42,584 bases of DNA from Candidatus Rokuibacteriota bacterium (GTDB lineage Bacteria; Methylomirabilota; Methylomirabilia; Rokubacteriales; CSP1-6): positions 1 to 42,584 of the forward strand of contig QHSP01000062.1 in NCBI GenBank assembly GCA_003220495.1. Reading direction: 5' to 3'. Position 1 is the stretch's first letter; every line of letters begins with the position of its first letter. Both the position numbers and the translations under genes were made by a program. This document shows positions 32,454 to 40,648 of this stretch, piece by piece. The notes under the pieces were generated by a model, which did no database searches, was not told the DNA's origin, and saw nothing but the letters and a program-made list of their open reading frames with translations.

Positions 32454-32506
32454 AGGCGCGCCTCGGCCGGCGGAGCCCTAGCCCCGCGACGGCCGGCGGC
32501 GCGCAC
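32454..32506 (+). repeat. 53-bp hairpin repeat, copy B
   Basis: This is the second copy of the element at 23571-23623 (46 of 53 identical; both outer arms unchanged). The outer stem is GCGCGCC with GGCGCGC, and the inner arms are GGCCG and CGGCC. Relative to the cupin gene it lies reversed and upstream, whereas copy A lies forward and upstream of the LLM gene. An intergenic, REP-like or bidirectional role therefore seems more likely than a one-way riboswitch. Confidence 0.7.
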
Positions 32507-32584
32507 GATCACGTCGATTGGCGGATGGCTGCCGCGTCCGCCCGCGCCGCGGATGATAGCGCGGCTTCGGCGTCCGCGGAATGG

Positions 32585-32839
32585 TCAGGACCCGCGGCGC
32601 GAGCGGCCGCGGCGCGCGTGCCGAGCGCGCGCTCGCCGCGTCTCGATCGGGCGAAAGAGCCTCGGGAAGCGCCACTTGAGCGTTGTGTACTTCTTGCGGA
32701 GCCACCGACTCTCGGGCAGCAGCACGAACACGCCGATCAGGATGACAAGGATGCCGGGCCCCGGAATGCCGGGAATGGAGAGCACGAGCCCGAGCACGAT
32801 CAGCGTGATCGCCGCCGCCCACCGCGCCAGTCGCTTCAT
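32585..32839 (-). CDS. small PGPGW-type membrane protein
   Basis: The 84-residue protein has one long hydrophobic helical hairpin (about 7-44) with IPGIPGPGILVILIGVFVLL, matching small PGPGW-domain membrane proteins, then LRKKYTTLKWRFP and a very Arg/Ala-rich tail. The ATG at 32839 gives the most compact product; a GTG at 32902 would add 21 residues. Neither has a clear ribosome site. Function unknown. Confidence 0.7.
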   Translation of the reverse strand: MKRLARWAAAITLIVLGLVLSIPGIPGPGILVILIGVFVLLPESRWLRKKYTTLKWRFPRLFRPIETRRARARHARRGRSRRGS

Positions 32840-32966
32840 CAGGTCGAGAATCGGATTAGTCCTTGGGAGATCAGGCGATCCGAGCCCTCCCGAGCTTGGC
32901 ACGTGTGCCTCGTCTGGAGAGGTCGTGAGTGCTCAGTATATAGTCCGCCGTCCAGCCGGGCGCGTG

Positions 32967-32996
32967 TTGCATTGGTCCGCCAGGATGGTGTATTCC
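32967..32996 (+). promoter_or_regulatory. possible promoter of the LLM/ABC operon
   Basis: TTGCAT (32967-32972), an 18-base spacer and TATTCC (32991-32996) lie about 85 bases before the LLM ATG at 33080. The match to sigma-70 is partial. The gap 32840-33079 holds nothing else that I recognise apart from an AT-rich TATATA near 32937. Confidence 0.25.
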
Positions 32997-33079
32997 CGGA
33001 GGACGGCTTGCAAGGTTGGCGTGCTCGCGCGGCAGGCAGACGTCGCGTTCGGGGATCGTGCGGGCGCGGGGAGGTTGAG

Positions 33080-34240
33080 ATGCATTTCGGCGCGTTCTTC
33101 TATGGGACCGTGGACATGCCCGACGCCGGCGTCGACGGGCCGCCGGCGCACACGCGGAGCTACGGTCAGGAGAGCTACCGCCGCGCCTACGCCGATCTCC
33201 TCGCCTACGCGGAAGCCTGTGACGCGCTCGGGTACGACTCGATGTGGACCGCCGAGCACCACTTCCACAACCACGGGTTCGAGGTCGTCCCGAACGTCGT
33301 TCTCCTGAACGCGGTCCTGGCCCAGCGCACGCGGCGCATCCGCCTGGGGGCGCTGATCCACGTCCTGACCGCCTGGCACCCGATCCACTTCGCCGAGGAT
33401 TACGCCTTCGCCGACGTGCTCTCGGGCGGCCGGCTGCTCTGCGGCCTCGGGCGCGGCACGGAGGAGCGCGAGTCGAACGTGTTCGGGGTCAACGTTGGCT
33501 ACGGCAACAACGCCGACGACGTCCGGAACCGCGACGTCTTCGAGGAGCAGGTCGAGATCTTCAAGGCTGCGACGTCCCGCGAGCGCTTCGCCTATCGCGG
33601 CAAGCACTACACGATCCCGCCCGAGGGGTTGACGTTTCGCGGCGAGCCCGTCACCGAGTTCCCGCTGGTCCCGCGGCCGATCAATACTCCCGTCCGCATC
33701 TATCAGCCGATCAGCAGCGAGGACACGCTGGTCTACGCCGCCCGGCAGCGCCACATCGGCGTGCTCGCGAATCATCCCTGGGAGCGGATGGTGCCGTGGT
33801 GGCGGCGCTACGGCGCGCTCGTCGAGGAAGCCCACGGCGTCAGGCTGCGTCCCGGCGAGGACCGCATGCTCCAGGTGCAGCTCCACATCGCCGACTCGGC
33901 GGAGGCGGCGATCCGCACCGCGCGGCGCGGGCACGACGAGCTCACCAAGCTGCTCTGGCCGAACATCATCCGCCGCAACGCGGCGCTCGCGAGCCGGCCG
34001 CCCTTCACGCTCGAGGAGCGTATGGCGGGCAAGTCCTGGATCGTGGGCACGCCCGAGCAGGTGCGCGACACCTTGCTCGAGATGCAGGCCGAGCTCGGCT
34101 TCGAGTCGCTCGTGATCTTCCCGCACCTGCCGGGGATGCGGCGCGCCGAGACGCTCGAGCAGCTCGGACGATTCTGGGCCGACGTGCGGCCGGCGCTCGC
34201 CGCGCGCGTGCCGGGCCAGCCGGTGACGGCCGGCGTATGA
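33080..34240 (+). CDS. LLM-class flavin-dependent monooxygenase (copy 2)
   Basis: The 386-residue luciferase-like protein begins MHFGAFFYGT and has the family blocks DSMWTAEHHFHNHG, RIRLGALIHVLTAWHPIHFAE, LSGGRLLCGLGRGTEE and the late WIVGTPEQVRDTLLEMQAE. The ATG at 33080 follows GGGAGG at five bases; the frame from 32180 reads through the cupin shadow and is rejected. It is only family-level similar to the LLM gene at 23640. Its stop overlaps an ATG of the next gene, so it heads a coupled operon. A RutA-like role (oxidative ring opening of a uracil-like compound) is possible from context only. Confidence 0.9.
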   Translation: MHFGAFFYGTVDMPDAGVDGPPAHTRSYGQESYRRAYADLLAYAEACDALGYDSMWTAEHHFHNHGFEVVPNVVLLNAVLAQRTRRIRLGALIHVLTAWHPIHFAEDYAFADVLSGGRLLCGLGRGTEERESNVFGVNVGYGNNADDVRNRDVFEEQVEIFKAATSRERFAYRGKHYTIPPEGLTFRGEPVTEFPLVPRPINTPVRIYQPISSEDTLVYAARQRHIGVLANHPWERMVPWWRRYGALVEEAHGVRLRPGEDRMLQVQLHIADSAEAAIRTARRGHDELTKLLWPNIIRRNAALASRPPFTLEERMAGKSWIVGTPEQVRDTLLEMQAELGFESLVIFPHLPGMRRAETLEQLGRFWADVRPALAARVPGQPVTAGV

Positions 34241-34251
34241 CGGAGGACAGA

Positions 34252-35106
34252 ATGCTGAAGAAGCTGCCCGCGACGATCGCGACGGGTCTGCACGGATCGA
34301 TCCCGCCCCACCGCTACTGGGCGTACTACACCTGGCAGGAGATCGACGCCATCGCCAAGCGCGACCCGAACGCGACGGCCGTGTTGAACGTCGGCGCGGT
34401 CGAGCAGCACGGCCCGCATCTTCCGCTGATCACCGACACGCTCCTCGGCATGGAGGTGCTCGGCGCGGCGCTGGCGAGGCTCCCGGACGACGTCACGGTG
34501 CTGGCGCTGCCGCCGACCACGTTCGGCAAGAGCGTCGAGCACATCACGTTCCCGGGCACGCTGACCTTCAGTGGCGACACCCTGCGCATGGTGCTGAGAG
34601 ATCTGGCCGCGTCGGTGGCGCGCAGCGGGTTCACGAAGCTCGTCCTGCTCGGCAGCCACGGCGGGAACGTCGGCACGACCGACGACTACTTCCGCGACCT
34701 CCGGATGGAGACCGATCTGCGAGTGTTCAAGATCTTCCTCGGTGGGATCGGTAACGTGCCGGGTCTGGTCGCGCCCGAAGAAGCCGCCATCGCGATGCAT
34801 TCCGGCGACTCCGAGACCTCCCTGGTGCGCCACCTGGCCCCCGAGCTCGTGCACATGGATCGCGCCGAGGGCTACGTCTTCGAGCCCACGCCGGAGATCG
34901 GCTACTCGTTCAAGGGCCACGACGTGATCGAGGCGTGGGTGGCCTCGGATCTCTCGAAGACCGGCGCGATCGGCAACCCGCACCGCTCGTCCGCCGACAA
35001 GGGCCGTCAGATGTTCGAGGCGAAGGCGTCGCGCCTGGCCGACCTGCTCCAGGCGATCTATCGAAGCCCGAAGCGGGAAATCCACCTGGCACCGAAGGAC
35101 GCCTAG
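34252..35106 (+). CDS. creatininase-family amidohydrolase
   Basis: The 284-residue protein has the creatininase metal motif [21 protein letters not shown] (about 46-66; Glu51, His53, Asp62), [10 protein letters not shown] and [11 protein letters not shown]. Members hydrolyse cyclic amides or formamides (creatinine, FAPy). The ATG at 34252 is preferred because GGAGG sits five bases before it; the ATG at 34237 that overlaps the previous stop would add five residues. It is 12 bases ahead of the binding-protein gene. Confidence 0.9.
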   Translation: MLKKLPATIATGLHGSIPPHRYWAYYTWQEIDAIAKRDPNATAVLNVGAVEQHGPHLPLITDTLLGMEVLGAALARLPDDVTVLALPPTTFGKSVEHITFPGTLTFSGDTLRMVLRDLAASVARSGFTKLVLLGSHGGNVGTTDDYFRDLRMETDLRVFKIFLGGIGNVPGLVAPEEAAIAMHSGDSETSLVRHLAPELVHMDRAEGYVFEPTPEIGYSFKGHDVIEAWVASDLSKTGAIGNPHRSSADKGRQMFEAKASRLADLLQAIYRSPKREIHLAPKDA

Positions 35107-35118
35107 GAGAGCCCCGTC

Positions 35119-36147
35119 ATGGCCACCGTCACGCGCCGCTCGCTCCTCGCGACCGCGGTCCTCGCCACCGCCGGCTCGCTCGCTCACCGCCGGCCGGCGC
35201 GAGCGCAGTCGGTCGACAAGCTCTCGTTCGGCACCAACTGGAAGGCGCAGGCCGAGCACGGCGGCTATTACCAGGCCGTCGCGACGGGCATCTACAAGAA
35301 GCTCGGCCTCGACGTGACGATCCGGATGGGCGGGCCGCAGATCAACCATCCGCAGCTCCTCGCCTCGGGCGTCATCGACTTCAACATGGGCAGCAACTGC
35401 TTCAGCGCCCTGAACTACGTGAAGAACACCATCCCGATGGTGTGCGTCGGCACCGTCTTCCAGAAGGACCCTCAGGTGCTCATCGCCCACGCGGGCCAGG
35501 GCAACGACTCGCTCGCGGCGATGAAGGGCAAGCCGATCATGATCTCGCCGGTGGCGCGGGCGGGCTACTGGCAGTTCCTGCGCGTGAAGTACGGCTACAG
35601 CGACGATCAGATCCGGACGTACACCTTCAATATGGCGCCGTTCCTCGCCGACAAGTCGGCGATCCAGCAAGGGTTCGTGACGAGCGAGCCGTTCAAGCTC
35701 GAGAAGGCCGGCGCCAGGCTCGTCGTCCATCTCCTGGCCGACGGCGGCTACTCGTCGTACGCGACCACGATCGAGACGTCGTGGAAGCTCGTCAACGAGA
35801 AGCCCGATCTGGTCCAGCGCTTCGTGAACGGCACGATCGAAGGCTGGTACTCCTACATGTACGGCGACGGCTCCCCGGCCAACGCGCTCATCAAGAAGGA
35901 CAACCCGGAGATGACCGACGACCAGATCGCGCACAGCCTCGCGACCTTGAAAAAGTACGGCATCGTCGACTCCGGGGACGCCGAGAAGCTCGGGATCGGC
36001 GCGATGGTCGACGCGCGCTGGAAGGACTTCCACGCCACGATGGTGGAGGCCGGGCTCTACACCGCCGACCTCGACCTCAGGCGCGCGTACACCTTGCAGT
36101 TCGTCAACAAGAAGCACGGGATGAGCCTCAAGACCGGGAAGTCGTGA
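35119..36147 (+). CDS. NitT/TauT-type ABC substrate-binding protein, Tat-like signal
   Basis: The 342-residue protein is similar to nitrate/sulfonate/thiamine-precursor binding proteins (NMT1/THI5-like). The signal has Arg6-Arg7 in TRRSLLATA, a twin-arginine-like motif, with cleavage near ARA-Q (29-30). The mature protein reads [32 protein letters not shown] in family style. It precedes ATPase and permease genes (GTGA overlap), so this is a full importer. The solute is probably a small N-heterocycle, inferred from the neighbouring creatininase and CodA-like genes. Confidence 0.92.
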   Translation: MATVTRRSLLATAVLATAGSLAHRRPARAQSVDKLSFGTNWKAQAEHGGYYQAVATGIYKKLGLDVTIRMGGPQINHPQLLASGVIDFNMGSNCFSALNYVKNTIPMVCVGTVFQKDPQVLIAHAGQGNDSLAAMKGKPIMISPVARAGYWQFLRVKYGYSDDQIRTYTFNMAPFLADKSAIQQGFVTSEPFKLEKAGARLVVHLLADGGYSSYATTIETSWKLVNEKPDLVQRFVNGTIEGWYSYMYGDGSPANALIKKDNPEMTDDQIAHSLATLKKYGIVDSGDAEKLGIGAMVDARWKDFHATMVEAGLYTADLDLRRAYTLQFVNKKHGMSLKTGKS

Positions 36148-36911
36148 GCCGCGCCGTCGTCCAGCTGCAGAACGTCGACAAGGTCTACGGCAACGGCGTC
36201 GTCGCCCTCCGTCACCTCGATCTGAATGTCGGCGAGGGAGAGTTCCTGAGCCTGCTCGGTCCGTCCGGATGCGGCAAGAGCACGGTGCTGCGGCTGGTCG
36301 CCGGGCTCGGCGAGGTCTCGGGCGGCCGCATCGAATGGCCCGGCGGCAACGGCCGGGCCGGCCTGCCGCAAGGCGACATCGGCTTCGTGTTCCAGGAGCC
36401 GACGCTCATGCCGTGGGCCACCGTGTTCAAGAACGTCCTGCTTCCGCTGAAGCTGCGGGGCGTGGCGCCCGACGAGGCGGCCGGGCGGGTGCGCGAGGCC
36501 ATCGCCATGGTGGGGCTCGACGGCTTCGAGCGCGCCTATCCGCGCGAGCTCTCGGGCGGCATGAAGATGCGCGTGTCGATCGCCCGCGCGCTGGTCACGC
36601 ATCCACGGCTCCTCCTGCTGGACGAGCCCTTTGCGTCGCTCGACGAGATCACGCGCTTCAAGCTCGACAACGACCTGCTGGCGCTCTGGGCCAGGCAGCG
36701 CTGGACCGTCGTGTTCGTGACCCACAGCGTGTACGAGTCGGTCTACCTCTCGACGCGCATCGCGGTGATGACCGCGCGGCCCGGACGCACGGCCAGCGAC
36801 GTCGCGATCGAGGCGCCGGCGCCCCGCGACGAAGCGTTCCGCACCTCGACGCTCTACAACGACTACTGTCGGCTGGTCTCGGCCCGTCTCGCCGAGGCGA
36901 TCCGCTCGTGA
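36144..36911 (+). CDS. NitT/TauT-type ABC transporter ATPase
   Basis: The 255-residue ATPase has Walker A GPSGCGKS (39-46), the Q-loop in [14 protein letters not shown] (Gln84), signature LSGGM (136-140), Walker B LLLLDEP (156-162) and switch His194. The GTG start at 36144 overlaps the stop of the binding-protein gene (GTGA). It energises the importer made with its two neighbours. Confidence 0.95.
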   Translation: MSRAVVQLQNVDKVYGNGVVALRHLDLNVGEGEFLSLLGPSGCGKSTVLRLVAGLGEVSGGRIEWPGGNGRAGLPQGDIGFVFQEPTLMPWATVFKNVLLPLKLRGVAPDEAAGRVREAIAMVGLDGFERAYPRELSGGMKMRVSIARALVTHPRLLLLDEPFASLDEITRFKLDNDLLALWARQRWTVVFVTHSVYESVYLSTRIAVMTARPGRTASDVAIEAPAPRDEAFRTSTLYNDYCRLVSARLAEAIRS

Positions 36912-37816
36912 GCCGCGGCTCGCCGGCCATGTCGAGCATTCGCTCGGTCGAGCCGGAGCGCGCCGCGAACAGCGCGGGCCTCCGTGACGTGGACACGGTG
37001 CCTACGGCGCGGAAGCTGTGGCGGCTCGACCTCGGCTGGGCGGTGCGCCGCGCGCTGCCGCCGGTCGCCATCGGCGCGGCGGGCCTCGTTGCGTGGGAGC
37101 TGGTGGTCCGTTTGAACCAGATTCCCTACTACATCCTCCCGGGCCCGCTGCTCGTCTTGAAAACGCTCGTCCAGGACTGGGGCACGCTCTATCCCTCGCT
37201 CCTCGTGACCCTGGCGATCACCGGAGCGGCCCTGCTCGTCGCCACGATGGCCGGCGTGCTCATCGCGATCCTGTTCACGCAATCGAAGCTCGTCGAGCTG
37301 AGCCTGTTCCCGTATGCGGTGATCCTCCAGGTGACGCCGATCGTCGCGATCGCGCCGCTCATCATCATCTGGGTCAGGAACATCCCCCTGGCGCTCCTGA
37401 TCTGCGCCTGGCTCGTCGCGTTCTTCCCGATCGTGTCCAACACGACGCTCGGCCTCAACAGCGCCGACCACAATCTCCTGAACCTGATGCAGCTCTACGG
37501 CGCCTCGCGGCGGCAGATCTTCTGGTACCTGCGCCTGCCGAGCGCGATGCCGTACTTCCTGGGGGGGCTCCGCATCAGCGGCGGTCTGGCGCTGATCGGC
37601 GCGGTCGTGGCGGAGTTCGTCGCCGGCACGGGCGGGGCCCAGTCGGGCCTCGCCTATCGCATCCTCGAGTCCGGGTACACGATGCAGATCCCCAGAATGT
37701 TCGCCGCGCTCCTGATGATCACGGGCTCCGGGATCTTCATCTTCCTGGCGCTGACGGCGCTGTCGCACATGATCCTCCGGAAGTGGCACGAGAGCGCCGT
37801 CACGCGAGAGGGCTGA
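36908..37816 (+). CDS. NitT/TauT-type ABC transporter permease
   Basis: The 302-residue BPD_transp_1 permease has about six membrane segments and an EAA-like loop ([20 protein letters not shown] and the following [13 protein letters not shown]). The GTG at 36908 overlaps the ATPase stop; an ATG at 36929 is an alternative. Its last codons and stop lie inside a 14-bp tandem repeat. Confidence 0.93.
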   Translation: MSRGSPAMSSIRSVEPERAANSAGLRDVDTVPTARKLWRLDLGWAVRRALPPVAIGAAGLVAWELVVRLNQIPYYILPGPLLVLKTLVQDWGTLYPSLLVTLAITGAALLVATMAGVLIAILFTQSKLVELSLFPYAVILQVTPIVAIAPLIIIWVRNIPLALLICAWLVAFFPIVSNTTLGLNSADHNLLNLMQLYGASRRQIFWYLRLPSAMPYFLGGLRISGGLALIGAVVAEFVAGTGGAQSGLAYRILESGYTMQIPRMFAALLMITGSGIFIFLALTALSHMILRKWHESAVTREG

Positions 37817-37875
37817 GGGGAGAGGGCTGAGGGGAGAGGGCTGAGGGGAGAAAGTTGCCGGGAGAGGGTTGAGGT
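37806..37875 (+). repeat. 14-bp tandem repeat bridging stop and start codons
   Basis: Five 14-base units in register: three perfect copies of GAGAGGGCTGAGGG (37806-37847), one diverged unit (37848-37861) and one near-match (37862-37875). The array holds the permease stop codon, the whole 57-base gap and the first bases of the next gene's GTG. The purine-rich units can each act as ribosome-site-like sequence. Confidence 0.85.
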
Positions 37876-39190
37876 GACACCGGATTTCGTCACGGTACCC
37901 GAGCGGAACATCTATCGCCTGCGCAACGCGACGGTGGCGAGCCCGCTCCTGAGCGAGCTCCCGCCCGGCGCGCCGGTCTCGCCCGACGGGCTGGCGCTCG
38001 TCGACGTCTTCGTGCGCGACGGGCTGATCGCCGCCGTGGTGCCCCCGGAAACCCGGGAAGGCCCCGAGGCGAGCGTCGACCTCGCGCGCGCTCAGCTCTG
38101 GCCGTGTCTCATCGACGTCCACACCCATCTCGACAAGGGCCACACGTGGGAGCGCGCGGAAAACCAGGACGGCACGTTCGACGGCGCGATCCGCGCCGTG
38201 TCGGCAGACCGCGCCGCGCGCTGGTCGGCCGAGGACGTCCGCCGCCGCATGGAGTTCGGGATTCGCTGCAGCTGGGCGCACGGTACGAAGGCGGTGCGGA
38301 CGCACCTGGACTCCTTCGCGACGCAGGCCGCGATCACCTGGCCCGTGTTCGAGACATTGCGCAAGGAGTGGGCCGGCCGAGTCGACCTTCAAGCCGTCTC
38401 GCTGGCTCCGCTGCAGACGTTCGGCACGCGGGAGGGCGACGAGCTGGCGGATCGGGTCGCGGCCGCGGGCGGCGTCCTCGGCGCGGTGGCCTACATGTCG
38501 CCGGAGATCGACCCCTTGCTCGATCGTCTGTTCGAGCGCGCCGCCGAGCGCGGGCTCGACGTCGACTTTCACTGCGACGAGAGCGGCGACGTCGGCGCGC
38601 GGGCGCTCGGTCGCATTGCGCGCGCGGCGCTGCGTCGGCGCTTCCAGGGCCGCGTGGTCTGCGGTCACTGCTGTAGCCTCGCCATCCAGCCGCCCGACGT
38701 CGTCACCGAGACGCTCGACCTCGTCGCCCAGGCGGGGATCAGCGTGGTCAGCCTGCCGATGTGCAACCTCTATCTGCAAGATCGCGTCCCCGGGCGGACG
38801 CCCCGCTGGCGGGGTGTGACACTCCTCCACGAGCTCGCGGCGCGGCGCGTGCCCGTCGCCGTGGCCAGCGACAACACGCGCGACGCCTTCTACGGCTTCG
38901 GCGACCACGACATGCTCGAGGTGTTTCGTGAGGCCGCGCGCGTCTGCCATCTCGATCGGCCCTACGGCGACTGGCCCCGCGCGGTGACGACGACATCCGC
39001 CGACCTGATGGGCATCGCCGGCAGTGGCCGCATCGGCCCGGGGCTGCCGGCGGACCTCGTGCTCTTCGAGGGGCGGACGTGGAGCGAGCTCCTGTCGCGA
39101 CCGCAGGCCAATCGCGTCGTGCTCCGGAACGGCCGGGCGATCGATCGCCGGCTGCCCGACTACCGCGAGCTGGACGACCTGCTCCGCTAG
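37874..39190 (+). CDS. CodA-like amidohydrolase/deaminase
   Basis: The 438-residue protein resembles cytosine deaminase-type amidohydrolases. Metal and active-site residues are DVHTHLDKGHTW (His83, His85), DFHCDESGD (His233, Glu236), VVCGHCCS (His265) and VASDNTRDAF (Asp333). Such enzymes deaminate cytosine, creatinine or related N-heterocycles. The GTG at 37874 lies inside the last repeat unit, using its GAGGGTTGAG as ribosome site; no ATG fits. It is two bases ahead of the RidA-like gene. Confidence 0.88.
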   Translation: MTPDFVTVPERNIYRLRNATVASPLLSELPPGAPVSPDGLALVDVFVRDGLIAAVVPPETREGPEASVDLARAQLWPCLIDVHTHLDKGHTWERAENQDGTFDGAIRAVSADRAARWSAEDVRRRMEFGIRCSWAHGTKAVRTHLDSFATQAAITWPVFETLRKEWAGRVDLQAVSLAPLQTFGTREGDELADRVAAAGGVLGAVAYMSPEIDPLLDRLFERAAERGLDVDFHCDESGDVGARALGRIARAALRRRFQGRVVCGHCCSLAIQPPDVVTETLDLVAQAGISVVSLPMCNLYLQDRVPGRTPRWRGVTLLHELAARRVPVAVASDNTRDAFYGFGDHDMLEVFREAARVCHLDRPYGDWPRAVTTTSADLMGIAGSGRIGPGLPADLVLFEGRTWSELLSRPQANRVVLRNGRAIDRRLPDYRELDDLLR

Positions 39191-39192
39191 CC

Positions 39193-39582
39193 ATGGATCG
39201 CGAGCTCCAGAACCCGCCCGGCGTTCATCCGCCCCAGGCCCACTACTCACACGTCGCCCGCGCGGGCAAGACCCTCTACATCTCCGGTCAGCTCGCGATG
39301 GATCGCTCGGGCGCCGTCGTCGGGATCGGCGACGCGCGGGCGCAGGCGCGGCAGTGCTACGACAATCTCGCGACGATCCTCGCGCACTACGGCGGAAGCC
39401 TTCGCCACCTGATCAAGACCACCACGTACATCACGCACTGGGGCTTTCGGCCGCTGGTGGCCGCCGCGCGCGACGAGCTGTTCGGGGCGCCTCCCTATCC
39501 CGCGAACACCTTGCTCGTCGTGGCCGGGCTCGCCGAGCCGCACTTTCTGGTCGAGATCGAAGGCATCGCCGTTCTCGACTGA
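39193..39582 (+). CDS. RidA/YjgF-family protein
   Basis: The 129-residue protein of the Rid family has HYSHVARAGKTLYISGQLAM, then LIKTTTYITH and an LVEIEGIAV end. The arginine that RidA proper uses on imines (in the P-A-R-S motif of E. coli RidA) is replaced by Asn in YPANTL, so it is likely another Rid subfamily, closer in role to RutC-like helpers (inference). The ATG at 39193 follows the CodA stop by two bases; the longer frame from 39079 is rejected. Confidence 0.88.
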   Translation: MDRELQNPPGVHPPQAHYSHVARAGKTLYISGQLAMDRSGAVVGIGDARAQARQCYDNLATILAHYGGSLRHLIKTTTYITHWGFRPLVAAARDELFGAPPYPANTLLVVAGLAEPHFLVEIEGIAVLD

Positions 39583-39606
39583 GGACGCGCGACGCGGAGG
39601 AACGAC

Positions 39607-39741
39607 ATGCCGATCGGACGCTTGAGCAAGATCGCCGCGGGGATCATCTTCGTCGTGGCAGCGCTCGGAGTGACCGCACCCGTCCTGCTCGTCCCGCTCG
39701 GGCTGGCCGTCTGGGTGTTCGGCGAAGTCCTCCGAGCGTAG
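39607..39741 (+). CDS. 44-residue small membrane protein
   Basis: The frame from the ATG at 39607 to the TAG at 39739-39741 gives 44 residues, almost wholly hydrophobic after MPIGRLSK, with two short hydrophobic stretches (AAGIIFVVAALG, APVLLVPLGLAVWVFG). GGAGG at 39596-39600 is six bases upstream. It lies in the operon between the RidA-like and hydrolase genes. It could be a membrane-anchored helper peptide; function unknown. Confidence 0.55.
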   Translation: MPIGRLSKIAAGIIFVVAALGVTAPVLLVPLGLAVWVFGEVLRA

Positions 39742-39766
39742 AATCCCCGTTGGGAGGGAAAGGGCC

Positions 39767-40627
39767 ATGAGCGCAGCTTCGCGTGACTTCCAGGAAAAGA
39801 CCGTCACCCTGCCGAACGGCCTGAAGCTCCACTACTACGAGTGGCCAGGGCCCAGACCGAACCTGGTGCTGCTCCACCCGTCCTCCGGCTACGGGCGGAT
39901 GTGGGAGGAAACGGCGCGCGCGCTCGGCTCGGCGTTTCACGTGTGGGCGCTCGACCAGCGGGGCCACGGCGATAGCGGCCGGCCCGACGGCGAATACTCG
40001 GCGGAAGAGTACGCGGACGACCTCCATCTGTTCTTCCGGCAGGTCGGGATCGACAAGGCGATCGTCGCCGGCCAGTCGCTCGGCGGCCGGGTCGGGCAGG
40101 TCTTCGCCGCGGTCTATCACGCCGAGATCCAGGGGCTCGGGCTGGTCGGTGGGCCGCACACCAGCAACTTCTTCCCGACCCGCGAGGAAGCGACCAAGGT
40201 GCTGAATGCCTCGCATCGGATGCTCGAGTCGCAGACAGAATTCGCGTCGCGCGAGGCGGCGTTCGCCTATCTCCGCGCCCTCCGGCCGCGCGACAAGGAG
40301 TCCGCGCTTCGCCACCGCCTGGAGCACAACTTCATCGCGACCACCGGCGGCGTCGCGGCCAAGTACGACAAGGTGCGGGTGGCGCTCGGCCTCGCCCACA
40401 TGGCGGACGATCTGCGCAAGTACGCGGCGCGCGCCACCTGCCCGGTCGCGATCCTGCGCGGCAGCGCGAGCTCCGAGCTGACGCTCGCGCAGGCCAAGGA
40501 GATCGCCGGCTGCTGGAAGAACGCGGTCGTCATCGACGTCGAGGGCGACTATGCGCTCCAGATGGAGAATCCGACCGGTCTGGCGCGGGCGCTCTCGAGC
40601 TTCGCCGCGCAGGCGGTACGCGAGTAG
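39767..40627 (+). CDS. alpha/beta hydrolase with altered catalytic triad
   Basis: The 286-residue hydrolase has LLHPSSGYGRMW, LDQRGHGDSGRP and the nucleophile elbow AGQSLGGRVG (Ser104). Where relatives have the catalytic His (GH-A-L-Q-M-ENP) it has Tyr262 in GDYALQMENP (codon TAT at 40550-40552, one base from CAT). The usual acid position in the RGxxS-D-L block is Ser (RGSASSELT). The fold is intact, so a changed activity or loss of hydrolysis is likely. GGGAGGG precedes the ATG. Its context resembles RutD beside RutC. Confidence 0.85.
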   Translation: MSAASRDFQEKTVTLPNGLKLHYYEWPGPRPNLVLLHPSSGYGRMWEETARALGSAFHVWALDQRGHGDSGRPDGEYSAEEYADDLHLFFRQVGIDKAIVAGQSLGGRVGQVFAAVYHAEIQGLGLVGGPHTSNFFPTREEATKVLNASHRMLESQTEFASREAAFAYLRALRPRDKESALRHRLEHNFIATTGGVAAKYDKVRVALGLAHMADDLRKYAARATCPVAILRGSASSELTLAQAKEIAGCWKNAVVIDVEGDYALQMENPTGLARALSSFAAQAVRE

Positions 40628-40648
40628 ACACCCCACGGGAGGGACACG

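Noticed and set aside
32180-33079. A 300-residue N-terminal extension of the second LLM gene
   Set aside because: The region is antisense to the cupin and the small membrane gene, and the family start with its GGGAGG is at 33080.
33808-36117. A 769-codon minus-strand open frame
   Set aside because: It is antisense to the LLM, creatininase and binding-protein genes, whose motifs are clear; such long shadows are expected at high GC.
37806-37875. CRISPR array
   Set aside because: The 14-bp units are directly adjacent with no spacers, and no cas genes are present.
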